Made by a program: the position numbers and the translations under genes. Below are positions 27,931 through 37,583 of a stretch of DNA of 64,000 nucleotides, one piece after another. Origin of the DNA: Synechococcus sp. CS-1332 (GTDB lineage Bacteria > Cyanobacteriota > Cyanobacteriia > PCC-6307 > Cyanobiaceae); NCBI RefSeq assembly GCF_025127995.1, contig NZ_JAHLYP010000014.1, positions 1-64,000 on the forward strand. Direction: 5' to 3'. Every line of letters begins with the position of its first letter. Positions within the stretch are counted from its first letter, which is position 1. The notes below the pieces were generated by a model, which ran no database searches, had not been told where the DNA came from, and saw only the letters and a list, made by a program, of their open reading frames with translations.

Positions 27931-29111
27931 GGCCTCAGGCGGCTGCCGGAGGCGACAAGTTGGCGGCGAAAGCCCTCGGGGAAGATGGGTCTGGGCTGGC
28001 CTGCGGCGATCGCGGTGATGAAGTCTCGAGCCAGGGAAAGGGATTCGGCGATCACCTGGTGCATGTCCATGTAGGTGTACAGACCCAGCCGGCCCATGAA
28101 ACTGGTGCGTTCAGTCTGCATGCAATCGCTCAGATAATCGTTCATCAAGGCCTTGTCTGCAGTGAGTCGTTTTGGGTAGTAGGGCTCATCCTCAAGCCCC
28201 GTTTCCTTGCTGTATTCGGTGAACACGATGCTCTTGTCGAATTGCTTCCAGTACTCGTAATGCTTGTGCTCTCTTCGGCGGGTGAAGCTGACATCCATCG
28301 AAGGAAAATTGATGCCTGGATGGCCCAGGACATCTCCGGTTTCGATGTGTTCTTCCCAGAACACTGTGCGATAGCCAAGCCGGCCCCTACGGTGACCATG
28401 GAAGCCATCGAGGGGGCCTGAATAGAAGACGTGGTCATAGGAGCGGCCATCGTCCGGTTGCCAGCGATGGTTGAGGGTCAGTGAGAGGCGTGGGTGATCG
28501 AGGAGGCGTTCGAAGATGGCTGTGTAGCCGCCTTTGGGAATGCCTTGATAGAGGGATGAATAGTAGTTGTCGTTGTAGTTGAAGCGCAGTGGCAGTCGTT
28601 TTAACACGGAGGCTGGAATCTCCCTTGGTTCGCACCCCCAGTGCTTTTTGGTGTAGCCATGGAAAAAGGCACGGTAGAGGTCTTCCCCCATGAAGTGCAG
28701 GGCCTGCTCTTCGAAGTTCTGAGGCTCAGTGATGTCCTGACGGCGGATCGCGTCGATGAATTGTCTGGCTTCTAACGGCGAAAACTTCTTGGCATAGAAT
28801 TGGTTGATGGTGTGCAGGTTCACGGGCAGACTGAAGATTCCCTTTTCGATGCTGGCCTTGGGCCTGTTGATGAAAGGCATCATTTCAGTGAACCGATGTA
28901 TGTACTTCCAGACATCAAGATTGCTGGTGTGAAAGATATGGGCTCCGTACCGATGAACAGTGACACCCGTTTCTGATTCTTTTTCCGTGTAGCAGTTGCC
29001 GCCGATGTGGTCTCTTGCTTCGACCACGTCAACATGGTGCTCGCTGTGATCAGCGATTTCCCTTGCCAGCACAGCGCCTGCAAAACCGGATCCAACCACA
29101 AGAAAGCGCAT
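27927..29111 (-). CDS. glf: UDP-galactopyranose mutase
   Basis: This flavoenzyme interconverts UDP-galactopyranose and UDP-galactofuranose, supplying galactofuranose for surface polysaccharide. It is 394 residues. The FAD motif VVGSGFAGAVLAREIA opens the protein, and RDHIGGNCYTEKE and HRYGAHIFHTSN are the next conserved blocks. YTKKHWGCEPREIPASVLKR and the late RLGLYTYMDMHQVI are also family hallmarks. The neighbouring glycosyltransferase may use the UDP-galactofuranose product (inference). Confidence 0.93.
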   Translation of the reverse strand: MRFLVVGSGFAGAVLAREIADHSEHHVDVVEARDHIGGNCYTEKESETGVTVHRYGAHIFHTSNLDVWKYIHRFTEMMPFINRPKASIEKGIFSLPVNLHTINQFYAKKFSPLEARQFIDAIRRQDITEPQNFEEQALHFMGEDLYRAFFHGYTKKHWGCEPREIPASVLKRLPLRFNYNDNYYSSLYQGIPKGGYTAIFERLLDHPRLSLTLNHRWQPDDGRSYDHVFYSGPLDGFHGHRRGRLGYRTVFWEEHIETGDVLGHPGINFPSMDVSFTRRREHKHYEYWKQFDKSIVFTEYSKETGLEDEPYYPKRLTADKALMNDYLSDCMQTERTSFMGRLGLYTYMDMHQVIAESLSLARDFITAIAAGQPRPIFPEGFRRQLVASGSRLRP

Positions 29112-29202
29112 GATCAGGATCAGAAGGAAAGCGGTGAGTGACGATGTTCAGGCTGAATGGTTGCTTTGATTCCCGTTTGATGGGTGAGCGAATCTAATTC
29201 CA

Positions 29203-29994
29203 TCAGAAAACGATCCACTCCGGCAATCTGGTTTCCACGAAATTTCTGTACTCCGACAGCGTGGTGACAGGTCGGATCTCAAGCGACTTGGAGGCCTTGT
29301 CGTAATGGCGGAAGCGCTTCAAAGTGCCATGGAAATACTGGTTGTCGGTGGAATCCATGTAGTCGATGGGATTTTCATCCTTGAGGCCGTGATAACGGAT
29401 TGTCCAGCAGAGATGACTCGGCAGGAAGGACTGGAATCGCATGTAGCCGAACTCGCAATGATTCCACTGGGTGATGTGCTTGTCGAGGCCGGTTCTGCCT
29501 TTTGGCGTCAGGATTCGATTCGTTCCGACCACATTGGCGGGATCCTCGTCGGTGAGCAGCAGCAGCTTGCCGAGGTCATGCAGCAGGGCCAGCAGCAGCA
29601 GATCATCGTCCAGAACGCCATCGCGGCGCATGGCCTCGATGACCTGCAGGCTGTGGGTCAACTGGCTGGCACAGCCCAGCAGATTGTCTGTGGGATCGAG
29701 GCATTCCCCCAGCATCTGAAACAGATCCATCGGGCGGACGCTGCCGAAAACGGGCGTCTGGTATCTGTCGTTCAACGCCTCCACATCGGCAATCGACTGC
29801 TGGTCGTGGGACTCCAGGATCTGCCGCTGAAGGGCCCGTTGCTCCTGTGCTGCACGGTGCTCGGGTGATCCGGGGGCATCGAGCTTCGTCAGCCCAAGAC
29901 CGACAACGGAGAGGCCCTTCTCAAGGCCCCGCCTGACCTGCCCTTTCAGCTTGGGCAGCAGGTGCGTCGGCAGCAGTGGAGGCGATTGGCTCAA
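29203..29994 (-). CDS. Myo-inositol oxygenase-like diiron protein (HD-domain fold)
   Basis: This is a 263-residue protein. Aligning by eye with myo-inositol oxygenase, all six diiron ligands appear in order: His114 (QLTHSL), His139-Asp140 with Lys143 (LLHDLGK), His179 (QWNHCEFGYM), His202 (TIRYHGL) and Asp232 (RHYDKAS). The first spacing, 25 residues, equals that of the mammalian enzyme (His98 to His123); the next is shorter. It could oxidise an inositol or another polyol/sugar to an uronic acid. The location among galactofuranose, GT25 and sulfotransferase genes favours a surface-glycan role. HD phosphohydrolase activity is the alternative. Confidence 0.75.
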   Translation of the reverse strand: MSQSPPLLPTHLLPKLKGQVRRGLEKGLSVVGLGLTKLDAPGSPEHRAAQEQRALQRQILESHDQQSIADVEALNDRYQTPVFGSVRPMDLFQMLGECLDPTDNLLGCASQLTHSLQVIEAMRRDGVLDDDLLLLALLHDLGKLLLLTDEDPANVVGTNRILTPKGRTGLDKHITQWNHCEFGYMRFQSFLPSHLCWTIRYHGLKDENPIDYMDSTDNQYFHGTLKRFRHYDKASKSLEIRPVTTLSEYRNFVETRLPEWIVF

Positions 29995-30019
29995 GGCTTC
30001 TGCTCAAACCACAGGTTGT

Positions 30020-30946
30020 TCAGTTTATCGAGGTTCGGTTCTCCGGTTCTCGGGTTGTCCGGCTCTCCGAGCAGCCCCCGGGCGGTTCGATCTGGATCGT
30101 GCTGTGGGTGATGCCCAGGTCGGCCAGCCGTTGCTGGGCCAGCTGCAGCAGTTCCCCATCCTCTCCGCCAGCGGGAGCGCGGCCCAGGTGGGCCGTCAGG
30201 GCGGTCCGGGAGGTGCTCATGCCCCAGACATGCAGATGGTGCACGTTCTCCACGCCGGGCAGGCTGCGCAGGGCCGCCTCCACCTCGGCCAGGTTGATGT
30301 CCCGTGGCACGGCGTCGAGGGAGGCACTGAGGGCCTCACCCAGCAGCTCCCAGCCGCTCCAGGCCACGGCCAGCCCCACGCCGATGGCGGTGGCGGCATC
30401 CAGCCACATCCAGCCCACCAGCCCCACCAGCACGGCGCTGACCAGGACCGCGGCCGAGACGGCGGCATCGGTGAGCAGGTGCACCACCGCCGCCCGCCGG
30501 TTCAGATCGTGGTGGTGACCGCTGCCGAACAGGCGGGCCGACAGCAGGTTCACCACGATCCCGGCCGCCGCCGCCCAGGCCACCGGGCCGCTCACCACCG
30601 GCACCGGATCGAACAGACGCTGCACCCCCTCCACGATCACTACTCCGGCCGCCATCAGGATCAGGGCCGCGTTCATCAACGAGGCCAGCTGGGTGCTGCG
30701 TCCGAAGCCGTAGGTGAAGCGGGCCGTGGCCGGCCGGGCGCTGAGCCGTTCGGCCCCCCAGCCGAACAGCAGCCCGGCCACGTCACCAAGGTTGTGAATG
30801 GCATCGCCGATCAGGGCCAGGGAGCCGAAGCCGATGCCGATCGCCAGCTGCAGACCCGAGAGGCCGCTGTTGAGCAACACCCCCCAGAAGAAGGCCCTGG
30901 GTGCGCCCCGCTGGTGATCGTGCGGGGAGTGGGAATGGGTCGCCAT
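30020..30946 (-). CDS. Cation diffusion facilitator (Zn2+/Co2+ efflux type)
   Basis: This is a 308-residue CDF family antiporter that exports divalent metal in exchange for protons. Six membrane helices are visible. The metal site motifs are DAIHNLGD in helix 2 and HLLTDAA in helix 5, both HxxxD, which is the Zn-type pattern. The N-terminus is His-rich (THSHSPHDHQRG) and the C-terminal cytosolic domain has the CDF fold with HHLHVWGMS. It is a single gene; the next upstream gene starts beyond 31194 on the same strand. Confidence 0.9.
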   Translation of the reverse strand: MATHSHSPHDHQRGAPRAFFWGVLLNSGLSGLQLAIGIGFGSLALIGDAIHNLGDVAGLLFGWGAERLSARPATARFTYGFGRSTQLASLMNAALILMAAGVVIVEGVQRLFDPVPVVSGPVAWAAAAGIVVNLLSARLFGSGHHHDLNRRAAVVHLLTDAAVSAAVLVSAVLVGLVGWMWLDAATAIGVGLAVAWSGWELLGEALSASLDAVPRDINLAEVEAALRSLPGVENVHHLHVWGMSTSRTALTAHLGRAPAGGEDGELLQLAQQRLADLGITHSTIQIEPPGGCSESRTTREPENRTSIN

Positions 30947-30981
30947 GCAGGCGTCTTAGCAACGCCGGCGCCCGGGGGCCC

Positions 30982-31194
30982 TCAGCTTTTGTAGTGGGAA
31001 TCAACCCAGCAGCGGGGCAGGGCCTCGCCAGAGGGGAAGATCAGATCGGCCTTGGTGAAGTTCCCGGGGTCCTGGAGCTCTTCGCCGCCGTGCAGCCGGG
31101 CCTGCACCCGCTCCTCGAAAGGATTGAACAATTGCTTGATGTTCAGGACCTCCACAAGGCTGGCGTCATGGTCGTGGCGTACCTTCAGAAACAT
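30982..31194 (-). CDS. Small conserved cyanobacterial-type protein, unknown function
   Basis: This is a 70-residue soluble protein: MFLKVRHDHDASLVEVLNI at the start, then QLFNPFEERVQARLHGGEE and PSGEALPRCWVD. I recall similar small proteins in other cyanobacteria, but no role is known to me. It has one Cys. It sits 35 bp upstream of the CDF gene on the same strand and might be co-transcribed with it. The divergent sulfide:quinone reductase begins 116 bp away. Confidence 0.65.
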   Translation of the reverse strand: MFLKVRHDHDASLVEVLNIKQLFNPFEERVQARLHGGEELQDPGNFTKADLIFPSGEALPRCWVDSHYKS

Positions 31195-31310
31195 CTCCCA
31201 GCACCGGTTGTGGTTCCCTTCAGTCTGTTGGTGCTTCGGTGCCTCGAAGGAACAGGACCGAAACGATTCCCCTCGCCGCTGCCGGGCCCTTCGCGTCTGA
31301 TCTCCGTTCC

Positions 31311-32543
31311 ATGGCTCATCACCAGATCCTGATCGTCGGCGGAGGGGCAGCGGGCCTCACCGTGGCCAGCCAGCTCAAGCGGGCGCGGCCGGGCCTGGAG
31401 ATCGCCATCCTCGAGCCCTCGCCCGACCACTACTACCAACCGGGCTGGACCCTGGTGGGCGCTGGTGTCTTCACCCTGGAGCAGACGCGCCGCTCTGAGG
31501 CTGATCTGATTCCCGAGGGGGTGCGCTGGATCCGCGCCGCCGCCGCCGGTTTCGATCCGGTGGCCGGCACCGTGGCCTGCTCCGATGGCGAAACGCTCCA
31601 CTACGACGTGCTCGTGGTGGCCACCGGCATCCAACTCTGCTGGGACCGGATCAAGGGTCTGCCGGAGGCCCTCGGCAGCCATGGCATCACCAGCAACTAT
31701 TCCAAGGATCTGGTCGATTACACCTGGAAGACGATCCAGTCCTTTTCAGGCGGCAACGCGATCTTCACCTTCCCTGACACGCCGATCAAGTGCGCCGGGG
31801 CGCCCCAGAAGATCATGTACCTGGCCGACGACGTCTTCAAGCGTTCGCCAGCGGTGGCCGCGGCGACCAAGGTGATCTACGCCACGGCCACACCGGGGAT
31901 CTTCGCCATTCCCACCTTCGCCGAGCCCCTGCGCCAGGTGGTGGCCCGCCGCGGCATCGAGCCCCGCTACCAGCACACCCTCAAGGAGGTCCGCGCCGCC
32001 AGCAAGGAGGCGGTCTTCGCCGTCAAGGACGGGGACACGGTGCGCGAAGAGGTGCTCCCCTTCGGGATGCTGCATGTCACCCCGCCGATGGCGGCCCCGG
32101 AGGTGGTGGCCTCCAGCCCCCTGGCGGTGGCCGGACCGGGCGGCTGGGTGGAGGTGGACAAGTTCACCACCCAGCACGTGCGCCATCCCAACGTCTTCTC
32201 CCTGGGCGACGTCTCCTCGCTGCCCAACTCCAAGACCGCCGCCGCGGTTCGGGGCCAGGCCCCGGTGCTGGTGGCCAACCTGCTGGCCCACCTCGATGGC
32301 CAGCCCTTGGCCGCCCGCTACGACGGCTACGCCTGCTGTCCGCTGATCACCGGCTACGGGCGCGTGATCATGGCCGAGTTCAACTACGAGGGGCAGCCCG
32401 TTCCCTCCTTCCCCCTCGACCCCACCCAGGAGCGCTGGAGCATGTGGGTGGTGAAGAAGGACGTGCTGCCCTGGATCTACTGGAACCGCATGCTCAAGGG
32501 AGCCCCCCACGAGCGGCGCTTCATGCCTGGGGTGGCTGGCTGA
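31311..32543 (+). CDS. sqr: Sulfide:quinone oxidoreductase, type II
   Basis: This membrane-associated flavoprotein (410 residues from ATG 31311) oxidises sulfide and reduces quinone. FAD-binding motif ILIVGGGAAGLTVASQL; the substrate-site Cys161 lies in PIKCAGAPQKIMYLADD, and a second Cys pair is in YACCPLITGYG. FSLGDVSSLPNSKTAAAVRGQ is the C-terminal FAD motif. Type II enzymes lack one of the three Cys of type I and mainly detoxify sulfide. The C-terminus (VVKKDVLPWIYWNRMLKG) is the amphipathic membrane anchor. Its presence suggests the cell meets sulfide. The 3' end overlaps the convergent cNMP-domain gene by 23 bp. Confidence 0.9.
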   Translation: MAHHQILIVGGGAAGLTVASQLKRARPGLEIAILEPSPDHYYQPGWTLVGAGVFTLEQTRRSEADLIPEGVRWIRAAAAGFDPVAGTVACSDGETLHYDVLVVATGIQLCWDRIKGLPEALGSHGITSNYSKDLVDYTWKTIQSFSGGNAIFTFPDTPIKCAGAPQKIMYLADDVFKRSPAVAAATKVIYATATPGIFAIPTFAEPLRQVVARRGIEPRYQHTLKEVRAASKEAVFAVKDGDTVREEVLPFGMLHVTPPMAAPEVVASSPLAVAGPGGWVEVDKFTTQHVRHPNVFSLGDVSSLPNSKTAAAVRGQAPVLVANLLAHLDGQPLAARYDGYACCPLITGYGRVIMAEFNYEGQPVPSFPLDPTQERWSMWVVKKDVLPWIYWNRMLKGAPHERRFMPGVAG

Positions 32544-32937
32544 GGGTGTCCCCAGCGGTAGGCGGAAGGTGGCCCAGGCGCCTCTCTAGGTTGTGGAGCA
32601 TCTCCAGGGCGAACATCGGCAGTTCCTGAAGGGCGAACAGGAACTGTTCCCGGTCCATTTCCAGCAGCTGCGTGTCCCGCAACGCCGTGGCGGTGCCGAC
32701 GCGTCGATGCTGGTAGTCCAGCAGCGCTCCCACCCCGAAGCTGCTGCCGGGACCGAGGATCTCACTGTTGCGTGCTTCGGCCCAGTCGATCCTGACCTCG
32801 CCATCGACGATGCCGAACACCGATGCACCCATATCGCCGGCCCGGAAGATCACCTCACCCGCCGCGAGGGTCCGCAGGCCCCGGTCCTGGGCCAGGAGCC
32901 GCATGGTGGTCAGGGCGCCTGGGGTTGGGGAGGTCAT
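32521..32937 (-). CDS. Stand-alone cyclic-nucleotide-binding-domain protein
   Basis: This is 138 residues from ATG 32937 (an upstream in-frame start would give 150). The jelly-roll cNMP domain is recognisable in LAAGEVIFRAGDMGASVFGIVDGEVRI, followed by GSSFGVGALLDYQHRRVGTATA. The last segment corresponds to the phosphate-binding cassette with Arg residues but is not a strict match for cAMP. No helix-turn-helix follows, so this is a sensor domain without a DNA-binding half. It overlaps the 3' end of sqr and lies downstream of glgP on the same strand. Confidence 0.8.
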   Translation of the reverse strand: MTSPTPGALTTMRLLAQDRGLRTLAAGEVIFRAGDMGASVFGIVDGEVRIDWAEARNSEILGPGSSFGVGALLDYQHRRVGTATALRDTQLLEMDREQFLFALQELPMFALEMLHNLERRLGHLPPTAGDTLSQPPQA

Positions 32938-32982
32938 GGGGGACTCCTGGATGGGACCACCATGCTGACGCACGGTTAAGGA

Positions 32983-35508
<2,526 letters not shown>

Positions 35509-35579
35509 GGCTGCACGGTCATGGGCACAGCCTCACCCTCACCAGGGATGGTTAAGACCCGGGGGAAGCGGCATCAACG

Positions 35580-37583
35580 ATGGCTTGGGAAGATGGGTGT
35601 GCATGCCAGTGTTCCATTCCCGACCCTTCAGCCCATCCCGGGGTGGCAAGCACTCCGTCCTCCGTTCCCGGGGCGTCCTGCCCAAGGGAAGGGTCGGTGC
35701 TGATCTGTGGCCTCGGATCCCTCGGCCAGGCCTGCCTGCTGCGCCTGCTTCCCTTTGATGTGCCGCTGCGCTGCCTGGATCGTGCGCGACCGGATTGGCG
35801 CGATCCCCGCCTGGAGGAACGCTTCGGTTCCACGCTGGTGCTGGGGGATATGCGTCTGCCCCATGTGCTCTCCCAGGCCGGGGTCGAGACCGCCCGGGCC
35901 GTGCTGCTGCTGAGCACCGAGAGCACGGTGAACATGGAGGCGGCCCTGCAGGTGAGGTTGCTCAATCCCTCAGCGGACCTGGTGGTGCGCTCCTCCGGCC
36001 AGCTGGCCAGCCTCGGGGCCCTGCTCGAGGAGCGCTTGCCCGGGGTGGCCGTGGTGGATCCCCTGCTGCTCACGGCCGGGGCCGTCACCGAGGCCCTGCG
36101 GCCTGGCCACCAGGAAGCCTGCTTCCGCGTCGATGGTCAGTCGTACCTGGTGGTGGAGGGAAAAGACCTGGATCGACGGCAGCAGCGCTGCCTGCGCCAG
36201 GCCTCGGCGGACCAGGCCCGACCCCTGCAGGTGATTCCGATGGGGTCACACCACCACCGTTCGTCGGATGCCGTCCCCGCCACGACGGCCAGGGGCCGGT
36301 GGATGGCCCTTGGCCGCGGCCTGGGGGCACCGCTGCGGCTGTGGCGGCAGTGCAGCCGGCTCCAGCAGGGCGGATTGCTGGGACTCGTGGCGATCATGGC
36401 CCTCGGCCTGGCCCTGTTTTCCGCCGGCGGAGGCTGGCGCCAGGGGATGTTCGTCACGTTGTCCCTGCTGAAGGGGGAGTACGTCGATCCGGTGAACGTG
36501 ATGCTGCACCCGGAGGACGGCATCGCCGCCGCGGCCCCTTGGCTGATCGGCGTCACCCTGCTGTATTCCCTGGTGGGCACCCTGCTCACCTCCGCCTTGG
36601 TGGCGGTGATCCTGGAACGGTTGCTGCGGGAGCGTTTCGGCTTGGGCCATCCCGGCCGTTTCCGTCGTGGCAGCCGCTGGATCCTGCTGGCCGAAGGGGA
36701 GGAACTCGCCGCGCGGGTGGCCGACAACCTGGTCAGGGATGGCCTGCAGGTGCTGCGGATCGATACGCGACCCGTGACGCCACTGCACCGGTCGGGGATG
36801 GTGGTCTTCCATCGCTGGGAAGCGGCCCTCGCCGCGCTGCAGCACTGCCGGCTGGAGGGGATCGGCCTGCTCTCCGTCGATCTGCTCGCCAATCTTCAGG
36901 AGACATTCCAGCTGCAGAAGTCCTGGCCTGAGGCCCGTTACGTGATCCTCTCCCATGCGGTCGAGGCGGCCGAACGGCTCGGCGACCTGCTCGGCGGCAT
37001 GGCGGTGATCTCCAGCATGGATCTGGTGGCCGATGCGGTCGTGGCCACGGCGTTCGGCGAACGGGTGGAGGAGATCTGCCGGATCGATGGGGCCAACCAT
37101 CTGCTGGTGCGCTACCGGATTCAGCAGGGCGATGCTCTGTGGGGTCTGAACCTCTCCAGGGTCGAGCAGGGCTACGGAATCACCACCATCCATCTGCTGC
37201 GTCCCGGCCGCGGTTCCCCCCTGGTGTTGCCCTCCCTCGATCTGGTGCTGGCGGCGGGCGACCAGCTGGTGGTGCTGGCCACCCTGGCTCAGCTGCGGCG
37301 GGTCGAGCTGGGCCGTCCGGATCCGCCTGGATGGCGCCTGCGTCTGCAGGGTGCCCCCAGGGAAGAAGGTCGCTTCGAGGCCTTGCAGTCCCTGGCCAGG
37401 CATCTGGGGGGCGCGCCGGGGACGATGGCCCCTCTGCTTGATGGGGCGGAGCATGTCACCCCGGCCCTCGACCGCGATCTTGCCGAACAGCTGGCAGAGG
37501 AGTTGCGTCGGCAGGGCGTGCACTGTGGTGTGGAAGCCGTGGCCGTGCGTGACGCCAGCGCCACCGAGGTCCTCCTGCCATGA
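35580..37583 (+). CDS. Membrane protein with two RCK/TrkA-N domains (ion-channel-like)
   Basis: This is 667 residues. The N-terminal domain (about 40-200) is a Rossmann RCK fold starting VLICGLGSLGQACLLRL with acidic strand end CLDRARPDW. Two membrane helices lie at about 262-282 and 322-345. Between them the pore-loop position reads VTLSLLKGEYVDPVN, so no TxGYG filter is present. A second RCK domain begins about 362 (WILLAEGEELAARVADNLV), with RCK-C-like segments to the end. The plan resembles bacterial RCK-gated channels of the CASTOR/POLLUX kind, but the ion is unknown. Its stop overlaps the ATG of the pyruvate-kinase-like gene, so they are coupled. Confidence 0.7.
   Translation: MAWEDGCACQCSIPDPSAHPGVASTPSSVPGASCPREGSVLICGLGSLGQACLLRLLPFDVPLRCLDRARPDWRDPRLEERFGSTLVLGDMRLPHVLSQAGVETARAVLLLSTESTVNMEAALQVRLLNPSADLVVRSSGQLASLGALLEERLPGVAVVDPLLLTAGAVTEALRPGHQEACFRVDGQSYLVVEGKDLDRRQQRCLRQASADQARPLQVIPMGSHHHRSSDAVPATTARGRWMALGRGLGAPLRLWRQCSRLQQGGLLGLVAIMALGLALFSAGGGWRQGMFVTLSLLKGEYVDPVNVMLHPEDGIAAAAPWLIGVTLLYSLVGTLLTSALVAVILERLLRERFGLGHPGRFRRGSRWILLAEGEELAARVADNLVRDGLQVLRIDTRPVTPLHRSGMVVFHRWEAALAALQHCRLEGIGLLSVDLLANLQETFQLQKSWPEARYVILSHAVEAAERLGDLLGGMAVISSMDLVADAVVATAFGERVEEICRIDGANHLLVRYRIQQGDALWGLNLSRVEQGYGITTIHLLRPGRGSPLVLPSLDLVLAAGDQLVVLATLAQLRRVELGRPDPPGWRLRLQGAPREEGRFEALQSLARHLGGAPGTMAPLLDGAEHVTPALDRDLAEQLAEELRRQGVHCGVEAVAVRDASATEVLLP

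Noticed and set aside
35550-35556. GGTTAAG (CTTAACC on the minus strand) before glgP, and another at 32974-32980
   Set aside because: Single units without a second copy at 11-bp spacing, so not counted as Pho boxes.
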